A stretch of 64,000 bases of DNA from Fimisoma sp964619315 (GTDB taxonomy: Bacteria; Bacillota; Clostridia; Peptostreptococcales; Anaerovoracaceae), in assembly GCA_964619315.1 (NCBI GenBank), contig CAZUEH010000001.1, forward strand, positions 1 to 64,000, in the 5' to 3' direction. This document shows positions 36,273 to 43,756 of the stretch, piece after piece (positions within the stretch are counted from its first letter, which is position 1; each line of letters starts with the position of its first letter). Under the pieces are notes generated by a model. That model did not search any database and was not told where the DNA came from. It saw nothing but the letters and a program-made list of their open reading frames with translations. A program made the position numbers and the translations under genes.

Positions 36273-37583
36273 ATGAAAATATATATGGAAACCCTTGGTT
36301 GCCCTAAAAATTTTAACGATACACAGGTGGCAAAGGGGATACTATCACAAAATAATTATGAAATTGTAGTGGACATTGAATCCGCAGATGTTATTATTCT
36401 AAACACTTGCGGCTTTATAAATGATGCAAAAAAAGAATCTATCAATAGGATTTTTGAACTTGCAGATTATAAAACTTCTGACAAAAAACTTATTGTTTCA
36501 GGATGTTTATCAGAGCGTTATTCTAAGGATTTAGTGACTGAAATGCCTGAAGTAGATGTGTTTTTAGGTGTTAACGAATATGAAAATCTGCCTGAAATAT
36601 TAAACAATCTCGATGATACTCAAGTTGATTTAGTAACAGGTTGTGCTTCAGAGACGCTAAGAGCCATGCCACGACTGTTAGACGAGAATCCTTATACTTC
36701 GACCCTCAAAATAGCAGAAGGTTGCAATAATCGATGCGCATACTGCGTAATTCCTCAAATAAGAGGACCTTTTAGAAGCAAGAAAAAAGAGGAGATCTTA
36801 TCAGAAGCTCAAGTCCTTGCACAAAATGGCTGCAAAGAGTTGATTTTGATAGCACAAGATGTAACGTTATACGGCATAGATTTGTATGGCAATATGGTGC
36901 TTCCTGAACTATTAAAAGAATTATGTGCAATAGATGGAATTGAATGGATTAGGCTGATGTATTGTTATGAAGATAGAATCACCGACGAGCTTATCGAAGT
37001 AATGAGAACTGAGCCTAAAATATGCCATTATATAGACATTCCAATACAACATTCAAGTGACAGTGTTTTAAAAGGAATGAAACGTCGTTCTACAGAAAAA
37101 TCAATAAGAAATACTATAGATAGGCTAAAAATAGCCGTACCAGACATCCATATAAGAACGACATTAATAACTGGATTTCCGGGAGAAACAGAAGAAGACT
37201 TTGATAAGTTGCTTGATTTTGTAGAAGAAATGCGTTTTGCACGCCTCGGAGTCTTTGCATATTCTCAAGAAGAAAATACCGTTGCAGGTGAAATGAAAAA
37301 TCAAGTACCTCAAGAAGTAAAAGAACAGCGAGTAGACGCTATAATGCGAAGGCAACTGGACATTTCTTTAGAACTTAACAAAGAAAAAATAGGACAGACG
37401 CTCACTGTTTTGGTAGAAGAAAAAGATGAAGAGGGTAGCTACATAGGCAGAACTGCCTTTGATGCACCAGAAATAGATAACTCAGTGGTTTTCACTTCAA
37501 AAAAGGAATTAAAACCAGGAGATATGGTTAAAGTCTTGATTCAAGACGCATTCGATTATGATTTGACAGGTATGGAGGAATAA
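36273..37583 (+). CDS. rimO: Ribosomal protein S12 methylthiotransferase RimO
   Basis: RimO is a radical SAM enzyme with two Fe-S clusters that adds a methylthio group to an aspartate of ribosomal protein S12. The 436 residues start with YMETLGCPKNFNDTQV (first cluster Cys), then VSGCLSERY, the radical SAM motif CNNRCAYCVIPQIRGPF, and a C-terminal TRAM domain. ATG 36273 is one base after the ftsK stop, with AGGAT just upstream. An open frame reaching further upstream lies within ftsK and is not needed. The ftsK-rimO-pgsA-cinA-recA order is conserved in Firmicutes. Confidence 0.95.
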   Translation: MKIYMETLGCPKNFNDTQVAKGILSQNNYEIVVDIESADVIILNTCGFINDAKKESINRIFELADYKTSDKKLIVSGCLSERYSKDLVTEMPEVDVFLGVNEYENLPEILNNLDDTQVDLVTGCASETLRAMPRLLDENPYTSTLKIAEGCNNRCAYCVIPQIRGPFRSKKKEEILSEAQVLAQNGCKELILIAQDVTLYGIDLYGNMVLPELLKELCAIDGIEWIRLMYCYEDRITDELIEVMRTEPKICHYIDIPIQHSSDSVLKGMKRRSTEKSIRNTIDRLKIAVPDIHIRTTLITGFPGETEEDFDKLLDFVEEMRFARLGVFAYSQEENTVAGEMKNQVPQEVKEQRVDAIMRRQLDISLELNKEKIGQTLTVLVEEKDEEGSYIGRTAFDAPEIDNSVVFTSKKELKPGDMVKVLIQDAFDYDLTGMEE

Positions 37584-37586
37584 AAA

Positions 37587-38117
37587 ATGAATTTACCTAA
37601 TAAGTTAACTATTGCAAGAGTTATAGCTGTGCCGTTTTTTATAGCAGCTTATTATATGGAATGGTATATTGTAGCATTCGCAATATTTGTAGTAGCTTCA
37701 TTTACAGATATGCTTGATGGACAAATAGCGCGTAAACATAATTTAGTGACAAACTTCGGCAAAATAATGGATCCATTAGCAGATAAAGTGTTGGTTTACT
37801 CAGCTCTTTGCCTAATGATTCCAGTATATATGCCAGCATGGATGTTGATGGTTATTCTAGCAAGAGAATTTACTGTTGGCGGAATGAGAACAGTGGCAGC
37901 AGCTCAAGGATTAGTAATTGCTGCTGGAATGAGCGGAAAGATTAAAACCGTTCTTCAAATGGTTGCAGTATGTCTACTACTTTTGGTTCCAGCTTTTCCT
38001 GACTTTGCACCACTTTGGTACGCTGCACAAGCTTTCTTGTGGGGATCTTTAGTAATGACAGTATATTCAGGAGTAGAATACGTATTGCAAAACAAACAAG
38101 TATTTTCAATGAAATAA
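37587..38117 (+). CDS. pgsA: CDP-diacylglycerol-glycerol-3-phosphate 3-phosphatidyltransferase
   Basis: PgsA makes phosphatidylglycerol phosphate in the membrane, the committed step to phosphatidylglycerol. The 176 residues contain the CDP-alcohol phosphotransferase motif as DMLDGQIARKHNLVTNFGK followed by IMDPLADK. They also contain about five membrane spans. TATGGAGGAA, which overlaps the end of rimO, serves as ribosome binding site. It ends 11 bases before cinA. Confidence 0.96.
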   Translation: MNLPNKLTIARVIAVPFFIAAYYMEWYIVAFAIFVVASFTDMLDGQIARKHNLVTNFGKIMDPLADKVLVYSALCLMIPVYMPAWMLMVILAREFTVGGMRTVAAAQGLVIAAGMSGKIKTVLQMVAVCLLLLVPAFPDFAPLWYAAQAFLWGSLVMTVYSGVEYVLQNKQVFSMK

Positions 38118-38128
38118 AGGAAACTAAA

Positions 38129-39361
38129 ATGAAAACAGCACTTCTTACAGTTGGAACAGAAATTTTATTCGGGCAAATAGTAAACACTAATGCTGCTTAT
38201 CTTTCCCGTGAACTTAATAATTTAGGCTTTGATGTAATGTATCATTACAGCGTTGGCGATAATCCTGAAAGGCTTGAAGAGTTAATTCACTTGGCTTTTA
38301 GGGATTGTGATATGATAATTACCACTGGCGGACTTGGACCAACACAAGATGACTTGACTAAAGAAACTATAGCCAAGGCAATGGGAGATAAGTTAATAGT
38401 TAGCGAAGAAGCTTTAGCGGACTTAAAAAGTCGATATTATAAAAATAATCGCCCAATGACAGAAAACAACCTTAAACAGGCAAATATGCCTCAGAGTGCC
38501 GACATCCTACACAATGATCAGGGAACTGCTCCTGGGTTTTGGCTTGAAAAAGACGGTAAAATTATAGTTTCAATGCCTGGGCCTCCTAGGGAAATGAACA
38601 ATATGTTCATCAAGGAAGTTCGTCCAAGGTTAGAAAAACTTCAAGACAGCGTTATAGATTACAAAATTCTTAGGACTTTTGGACTAGGAGAATCTATGAT
38701 GGAAACGCTACTATTGCCTTTGATTGACGGACAAACTGACCCAACTATTGCGACTTATGCAAAAGAAGGCGAGTGCAGTCTTAGAATAGCGTCAAAAAGG
38801 CCAACTATCGAAGAAGCTCAAATAGCAGTAGATTCAATGATAACAGAAGTTATGAAAATCGTGGGTGAGTACGTATATAGTTGTGATGACGAAGATTTAA
38901 TCAATGTTGTCGGCAAGCTGCTCCTTGAAAAAAACATATCAGTTTCTTGTGTTGAATCGTGTACCGGAGGACTGTTTGCAGGTACTTTAACAGGTATAGA
39001 TGGTATATCTAAAGTATTCGACAGAGGATTAGTGACATATAGCAATGAAGCAAAAACAGAGGAATTAGGAGTCAATAAGGCAACTCTTGATAAATTCGGT
39101 GCTGTAAGCGCTGAAACTGCTTTAGAAATGGTAGAAGGCCTCCAAAACAAGACTGGAGCAGATTTATGTATATCTGTTACCGGAATCGCAGGACCAGAGG
39201 GTGGCACAGCGGAAAAACCAGTAGGTCTTGTATATATAGGCATTTCATATAACGGCAAATTCGAGGCAATTGAGACGCAGATGAGAAATGTTAACCGTAA
39301 TTGGAATAGAAATTACGCAGTTCTAAACATGCTATATGAAATATACAAAAGAATTAGATAG
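38129..39361 (+). CDS. cinA: CinA family protein (competence/damage-inducible)
   Basis: CinA proteins combine an N-terminal molybdopterin-binding-like (COG1058) domain with a C-terminal nicotinamide-nucleotide amidohydrolase-like domain (PncC type). Both are present in these 410 residues, with TALLTVGTEILFGQIVNTNA, ITTGGLGPTQDD and SMPGPPREM in the first and SCVESCTGGLFAGTLT and SVTGIAGPEGGT in the second. ATG 38129 has AAAGGAAA upstream and gives the conserved start. It is the last gene before recA, a classical neighbour. Confidence 0.94.
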   Translation: MKTALLTVGTEILFGQIVNTNAAYLSRELNNLGFDVMYHYSVGDNPERLEELIHLAFRDCDMIITTGGLGPTQDDLTKETIAKAMGDKLIVSEEALADLKSRYYKNNRPMTENNLKQANMPQSADILHNDQGTAPGFWLEKDGKIIVSMPGPPREMNNMFIKEVRPRLEKLQDSVIDYKILRTFGLGESMMETLLLPLIDGQTDPTIATYAKEGECSLRIASKRPTIEEAQIAVDSMITEVMKIVGEYVYSCDDEDLINVVGKLLLEKNISVSCVESCTGGLFAGTLTGIDGISKVFDRGLVTYSNEAKTEELGVNKATLDKFGAVSAETALEMVEGLQNKTGADLCISVTGIAGPEGGTAEKPVGLVYIGISYNGKFEAIETQMRNVNRNWNRNYAVLNMLYEIYKRIR

Positions 39362-39413
39362 TAACTATTTGTAAAAGCTAACAACATAACCTTAAAGAGA
39401 TAAATCAATAGTG

Positions 39414-39442
39414 TTGACAGAGAAGACAAAACAATGTAAAAT
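39414..39442 (+). promoter_or_regulatory. Possible upstream promoter of recA
   Basis: A perfect TTGACA (39414-39419) and TAAAAT (39437-39442) are separated by 17 bp, 41 bp before the second promoter. A short A/T-rich direct repeat (TTACATAAA, twice) lies between them. Confidence 0.45.
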
Positions 39443-39482
39443 ATTTACATAAATTTACATAAATTTGTTTGCAAAAAAGTTC

Positions 39483-39511
39483 TTGACTATATGGAAAAAT
39501 TAAGGTAATAT
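39483..39511 (+). promoter_or_regulatory. Predicted sigma-A promoter of recA
   Basis: TTGACT (39483-39488) and TAATAT (39506-39511) are separated by 17 bp, immediately before a LexA-like box. Confidence 0.65.
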
Positions 39512-39518
39512 ACAAATA

Positions 39519-39532
39519 AGAACAAATGTTCG
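39519..39532 (+). promoter_or_regulatory. LexA (SOS) box of recA
   Basis: AGAACAAATGTTCG matches CGAACRNRYGTTYG at 13 of 14 positions and contains the perfect dyad GAAC-AAAT-GTTC. It overlaps the expected transcription start, 8 bases after the -10. Confidence 0.8.
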
Positions 39533-39550
39533 AGTTTAAGGAGAGTTGAT

Positions 39551-40642
39551 ATGGCTATAGATAAAAATGAAAAAGATAAAGCCCTCGAGGCAGCGTTAAC
39601 CCAAATCCAAAAACAATTTGGAAAAGGCTCAATTATGAAATTGGGTGAAAAGGGAGCGTTAACAAAAGTGGAGGCTATATCCACAGGTTCAATAAGTTTA
39701 GATGTTGCAACAGGTGTAGGTGGAGTACCAAAGGGCAGGGTCATAGAGATATATGGACCTGAATCTTCTGGTAAAACAACTTTGACATTGCATATTGTTG
39801 CAGAAGCTCAAAAGGCAGGTGGCAAAGCAGCATTTATAGATGCAGAACATGCCCTTGATCCTGCATATGCTAAAAATCTAGGCGTAGACGTAGAAAACCT
39901 ATTAGTTTCTCAACCAGATACAGGAGAACAAGCATTAGAAATTTGCGATATGCTAGTTAGAAGTGGCGCCCTTGATATAATTGTAATTGACTCTGTGGCA
40001 GCTTTAGTACCTAAGGCTGAGATCCAAGGAGACATGGGAGATACTCATGTAGGATTACAAGCAAGACTTATGTCTCAAGCCCTTAGAAAAATAACTGGAA
40101 GCATAAACAAATCTAATACCTGTGTTATCTTCATCAATCAGCTTAGAGAAAAGGTTGGAGTTATATACGGAAGCCCAGAGGTAACTACTGGTGGTAGAGC
40201 GCTTAAGTTCTACTCTTCCATGAGATTTGATGTTCGTAAAATTGAGACAATCAAAGTAGGCGACAGCATTCTCGGAAACAGAACAAGAGTAAAGGTTGTA
40301 AAGAACAAAGTAGCGGCTCCATTTAAGCAAGCCGAGTTTGATATAATGTATGGAGAAGGCATCTCAAAAGAAGGCGACATAATGGATTCAGCCGTTAACG
40401 CAAAACTTCTTGATAAAGCCGGTTCATGGTATAGCTACAAGGGTGAAAGAATTGGTCAGGGTCGTGAAAATATCAAGACATACTTGAAACAACACCCTGA
40501 AATCGTACAAGATCTTCAAGAAAAAATCATCGCTCAAATGAAAGCAGACGCTGAACCAGAAAAAGAGCCTGATGTAACGGAAGAAGAATTCTCTGAAATA
40601 ATGGATATGATTATTGATGAGGATGGAGTAGTTATAGAATAA
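39551..40642 (+). CDS. recA: Recombinase RecA
   Basis: RecA forms filaments on single-stranded DNA, drives strand exchange and triggers LexA self-cleavage. The 363 residues carry Walker A GPESSGKTT, the VIDSVAALVPKAE motif (Walker B), L1 and L2 loops (IRE-type region INQLREKVGVIYGSPEVT), and an acidic C-terminal tail. No intein interrupts it. AGGAGAG precedes the ATG. It is preceded by cinA and by two candidate promoters with a LexA box. recX, often adjacent, is absent. Confidence 0.98.
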   Translation: MAIDKNEKDKALEAALTQIQKQFGKGSIMKLGEKGALTKVEAISTGSISLDVATGVGGVPKGRVIEIYGPESSGKTTLTLHIVAEAQKAGGKAAFIDAEHALDPAYAKNLGVDVENLLVSQPDTGEQALEICDMLVRSGALDIIVIDSVAALVPKAEIQGDMGDTHVGLQARLMSQALRKITGSINKSNTCVIFINQLREKVGVIYGSPEVTTGGRALKFYSSMRFDVRKIETIKVGDSILGNRTRVKVVKNKVAAPFKQAEFDIMYGEGISKEGDIMDSAVNAKLLDKAGSWYSYKGERIGQGRENIKTYLKQHPEIVQDLQEKIIAQMKADAEPEKEPDVTEEEFSEIMDMIIDEDGVVIE

Positions 40643-40655
40643 GTTCAAATTATTA

Positions 40656-40697
40656 ATAGCTTTCGCTTTTGAACACAAAAAACGAAAGCTATTTTTA
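40656..40697 (+). terminator. Rho-independent terminator after recA
   Basis: The perfect 10-bp stem ATAGCTTTCG (40656-40665) with CGAAAGCTAT (40683-40692) is followed by T5. Confidence 0.85.
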
Positions 40698-40754
40698 TGT
40701 GTTAGAACAGTGCGAGGTGATGCAAAATAATCGAAGAGTTTTTTGCTTAAAACC

Positions 40755-40783
40755 TTGACACTAAGCCATTTTAATGTTATCAT
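40755..40783 (+). promoter_or_regulatory. Predicted sigma-A promoter of rplU-rpmA
   Basis: TTGACA (40755-40760) and TATCAT (40778-40783) are separated by 17 bp, followed by a structured leader. Confidence 0.6.
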
Positions 40784-40878
40784 ATCCAAGTTGAGCCGCA
40801 CAGACTGGGTTAGAAGTGATGCGAAAATGTTGCATACACCCACGATGGCGAGACTGGATTGAGGAGGAGAATATATTT
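40784..40878 (+). ncRNA. Ribosomal protein L21 leader (cis-regulatory)
   Basis: Between the promoter and the rplU start lies a leader of about 95 bases. It has a clear hairpin (GTGATGC around 40817-40823 with GCATACAC downstream) and flanking conserved-looking purine motifs (AGACTGG occurs twice). Its placement and layout fit the Rfam L21 leader family of Firmicutes, by which the ribosomal protein is thought to control its own operon. The assignment rests on position and general appearance, not on a model search. Confidence 0.55.
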
Positions 40879-41409
40879 ATGTACGCAGTAATTGAAACAG
40901 GCGGCAAGCAGTACAGAGTTCAGGAAGGTGACGTAATTACAGTTGAAAAACTAAACGCACAACCTGGAGAAAAAGTAACTTTTGACAAAGTATTGCTTAT
41001 GAGCGACGGCAAAGAAGTAAAGGTGGGTACACCTTATGTAGACGCATCAGTATCAGGTAGCGTTGTGGAAAGCGGAAAAGGCAAGAAGGTAATAATCTTC
41101 AAGTATAAGGCTAAAAAGGACTACAGAAAGAAACAGGGTCACAGACAGCCATACACAACAGTTCAGATTGATGCTTTAGGTGGAGAAGCTAAGAAAGCAG
41201 CTCCAAAGGCAGCAGCTACAAAAGCGGCAGCACCAAAGGCTGAAAAAGCTAAAAAAGAAGAAGTTAAAGAAGCAACTCCAGCTAAAAAGGTTTCTGCTTC
41301 AATGAAAAAAGACGAATTAATTGCTTTTGCTAAAGAAAACAATATCGCTATCGACGAAAAAGCTACAAAAGCTGTTATCATCGAAGCTATTGAAACAGCA
41401 TTAAAGTAA
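40879..41409 (+). CDS. rplU: 50S ribosomal protein L21 with C-terminal extension
   Basis: Residues 1-101 are a normal L21 (AVIETGGKQYRVQEGD, KYKAKKDYRKKQGHRQPYT), a large-subunit protein. The product continues to 176 residues through an Ala/Lys/Pro-rich linker (102-140) and a short helical module (141-176; MKKDELIAFAKENNIAIDE) that resembles SAP/HeH-type nucleic acid-binding domains. L21 is normally about 103 residues. ATG 40879 has GAGGAGGAG upstream; an open frame extending to 40816 would cover the leader. No prp (ysxB) gene separates it from rpmA. Confidence 0.93.
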   Translation: MYAVIETGGKQYRVQEGDVITVEKLNAQPGEKVTFDKVLLMSDGKEVKVGTPYVDASVSGSVVESGKGKKVIIFKYKAKKDYRKKQGHRQPYTTVQIDALGGEAKKAAPKAAATKAAAPKAEKAKKEEVKEATPAKKVSASMKKDELIAFAKENNIAIDEKATKAVIIEAIETALK

Positions 41410-41436
41410 TCTGACAATAGAGTAGGAGGTGTCATA

Positions 41437-41697
41437 ATGGCAAGTAAAAAAGGTGTAGGTAGTTCCAAGAATGGTCGTGACTCCCAGTCCAAGAGACTTG
41501 GACTTAAAGCAGGAGACGGACAGGTTGTAAGTGCCGGAAGCATTTTAGTTAGACAGAGAGGAACTAAGTTCCACCCAGGTAACAATGTTGGCATCGGTGG
41601 AGACGACACTCTGTTTGCAAAGATAGACGGAGCTGTTAAATTTGAAAGAAAAGATAGAAACAGAAAGCAAGTCAGCGTTTATCACAAAGAAGCTTAA
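41437..41697 (+). CDS. rpmA: 50S ribosomal protein L27, without cleavable leader
   Basis: L27 reaches the peptidyl transferase centre with its N-terminus. The 86 residues start directly with ASKKGVGSSKNGRDSQ, and RQRGTKFHPGNNVGIGGDDTLF is intact. Many Firmicutes make it with an extra N-terminal peptide of about 9 residues (ending FFA-SKKG) that the protease Prp removes. Here that peptide is absent: GTAGGAGGTGTC directly precedes the ATG. The prp gene, usually between rplU and rpmA, is also missing. Confidence 0.97.
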   Translation: MASKKGVGSSKNGRDSQSKRLGLKAGDGQVVSAGSILVRQRGTKFHPGNNVGIGGDDTLFAKIDGAVKFERKDRNRKQVSVYHKEA

Positions 41698-41708
41698 TTG
41701 CGAAACTG

Positions 41709-41743
41709 AGACCCTGTAATATATTTTTTACAGGGTCTTTTTA
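41709..41743 (+). terminator. Rho-independent terminator after rpmA
   Basis: A perfect 11-bp stem (41709-41719 with 41728-41738) is followed by a T run. Confidence 0.88.
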
Positions 41744-41767
41744 TAACAGAAGTAAGGAGGTTCAAAA

Positions 41768-43066
41768 ATGTTTGTAGATAGAGCCAAAATTACAATTAAA
41801 TCAGGTAAGGGTGGAGATGGTGCTGTAACGTTTAGGCGAGAACCATATGTACCTGAAGGCGGACCCGATGGTGGTGATGGGGGCAAAGGCGGCAATATAA
41901 TTATTGAAGCTGATAGAAATTTAAAAACCCTCATGGACTTTAGATATAAAAGAAAGTACGAAGCGGAAAATGGCCAAAATGGCATGAAGCGCAAAAGATT
42001 CGGAAAAGACGGTGAAGATCTTATCGTAAAAGTTCCGATAGGAACGGTAGTAATAGATGACGAAACCGGCTATATAATGAAGGATTTGACTACAGATGGT
42101 GAGAAGTTTATAGCAGCTAAAGGCGGCAGAGGCGGTCGAGGCAATGTAAACTTTAAAAACTCTGTTAGACAAGCCCCGAATTTTGCAGAGGCTGGTGGTG
42201 CGTCAAAAGAGCGACAGATAGTTTTGGAAATGAAGCTTATTGCTGATGTGGGGCTTGTTGGATTTCCTAATGTAGGCAAATCCTCACTGCTTTCTATAGC
42301 AACTAGCGCACAGCCTAAAATAGCAAATTATCATTTTACAACAATCGACCCAAATCTTGGAGTGGTTAATATACATGATAGTAGCTTTGTAATGGCTGAT
42401 ATTGCAGGAATCATTGAAGGTGCAAGCGAAGGCCTTGGACTTGGATTTAGATTCTTGAAACATATTGAAAGAACAAAGGTTTTGATACATGTAGTTGATG
42501 TGTCAGGCAGCGAAGGAAGAGACCCTAAAGAGGACTTTGATAAAATAAACAAAGAACTTGAGGCTTACAGCCCTAGGATATTAAAAAAACCACAGTTAGT
42601 TGCTGCCAATAAGATGGATATGATAGATGAAGAATCTGAGGAATACAACGAATTTAAGGCTTATGTAGAAGCTAAAGGATACAAAGTTTTCCCAATGTCT
42701 GCACCATTAAACATTGGGGTTAAAGAACTTCTTTCCGCAGCTTTAGCTGAACTTAGAAATGTCGAAGCTAATCCGATTGAAGACGATGATTTCACTCCAT
42801 ATTTCGACTTTGAAACTGACGAAAAAGATCCTACATATAGAGATATAAATGTGGCTTACGATGAAAAAGAACATGTATATACTCTCGAAGGGAAACAGCT
42901 TAACAAGATTTTCAGATCGACCAACTTCAACGATATGGGTTCCCTAAGATATCTATATAAATATATGGAAAACAGAGGCGCTATAGAACAACTAAAAGCT
43001 ATCGGCCTTGAAGAAGGTGACATAATCAGAATTGAAGAGTATGACATGGAATATTGGGACGAATAA
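41768..43066 (+). CDS. obgE: GTPase ObgE/CgtA
   Basis: Obg is an essential GTPase that acts in late 50S subunit assembly and in the stress response. The 432 residues have the glycine-rich Obg domain (SGKGGDGAVTFRREPYVPEGGP), the G domain (VGFPNVGKSSLL, ADIAGIIEGASEGLGLG, NKMD) and the C-terminal OCT domain of the Firmicute type. GTAAGGAGG precedes the ATG. It follows rplU-rpmA, the common arrangement, but a terminator lies between, so some transcription must read through or start nearby. Confidence 0.97.
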   Translation: MFVDRAKITIKSGKGGDGAVTFRREPYVPEGGPDGGDGGKGGNIIIEADRNLKTLMDFRYKRKYEAENGQNGMKRKRFGKDGEDLIVKVPIGTVVIDDETGYIMKDLTTDGEKFIAAKGGRGGRGNVNFKNSVRQAPNFAEAGGASKERQIVLEMKLIADVGLVGFPNVGKSSLLSIATSAQPKIANYHFTTIDPNLGVVNIHDSSFVMADIAGIIEGASEGLGLGFRFLKHIERTKVLIHVVDVSGSEGRDPKEDFDKINKELEAYSPRILKKPQLVAANKMDMIDEESEEYNEFKAYVEAKGYKVFPMSAPLNIGVKELLSAALAELRNVEANPIEDDDFTPYFDFETDEKDPTYRDINVAYDEKEHVYTLEGKQLNKIFRSTNFNDMGSLRYLYKYMENRGAIEQLKAIGLEEGDIIRIEEYDMEYWDE

Positions 43067-43075
43067 GCTAAATTT

Positions 43076-43101
43076 GAGGCAGGAATTCCTGCCTCTTTTG
43101 T
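43076..43101 (+). terminator. Rho-independent terminator after obgE
   Basis: GAGGCAGG (43076-43083) pairs perfectly with CCTGCCTC (43088-43095) around AATT, followed by T4. Confidence 0.8.
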
Positions 43102-43130
43102 TGTGTTGAGTATAAATTCGGCGGAAATTG

Positions 43131-43139
43131 TGGTATACT
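43131..43139 (+). promoter_or_regulatory. Possible extended -10 promoter of the HD gene
   Basis: TGGTATACT is an extended -10 element about 55 bases upstream of the start codon. No clear -35 accompanies it. Confidence 0.4.
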
Positions 43140-43194
43140 ATACTTTGGTATTGAGGCAGATAAACCAGCATTAAATCATAAGAAGGTGAAGATA

Positions 43195-43725
43195 TTGAAA
43201 AAACGTATTTCTGATGCAGAAATAAACGACTTATATGAGAAATGGAATACACCAGACAAGGTAAAAGCCCATTGTAAGGCGGTTTCAGAGGTTGGTGTCA
43301 AATTGGCCGAGGAACTGAACAAACACGGTTACAACTTGGATTTAAGCCTCATTAAGGCAACAGGATTGGTGCATGATGTAGCTAGAACCGAAGAAAAGCA
43401 TGCATTAGTCGGATGGGAAATCCTAAAAAGCATGGGATATGATGACGAAGCAGAAATTGTCAAAGTTCATATGACATATCCTGAATACAACACAGTGGAT
43501 AACTTAAATGAATGCGATATTGTATGTATTGCTGACAGAGTTGTAAAAGAAAACAGATATGTTGGATTAGACGAAAGAATAGACTATATACTTGCCAAAG
43601 CTGATGGAAAACCAGATGTGCAAGAAAGAATATTGAAGAAAAAAGCAGAAACTAAAGCGCTGCTTGAAGATATATCAAAAGTAACTGGCAAAACCATGGA
43701 CCAAATCTTTGGAGTCGTCAGATAA
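43195..43725 (+). CDS. HD domain phosphohydrolase
   Basis: The 176-residue protein has an HD-type metal site: an early His in KVKAHCKAVSEVG, the HD pair in ATGLVHDVAR, then EKHALVGWEIL and KVHMTYPE. Such proteins hydrolyse phosphate esters of nucleotides or related compounds; the substrate here is unknown. I chose TTG 43195 because AGAAGG lies 8 bases before it; a GTG at 43186 would overlap that site. It is followed after 31 bases by the radical SAM pair. Confidence 0.8.
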   Translation: MKKRISDAEINDLYEKWNTPDKVKAHCKAVSEVGVKLAEELNKHGYNLDLSLIKATGLVHDVARTEEKHALVGWEILKSMGYDDEAEIVKVHMTYPEYNTVDNLNECDIVCIADRVVKENRYVGLDERIDYILAKADGKPDVQERILKKKAETKALLEDISKVTGKTMDQIFGVVR

Positions 43726-43756
43726 TCAAAAGAAATTTAAAAGAAGGAGATTCTTT

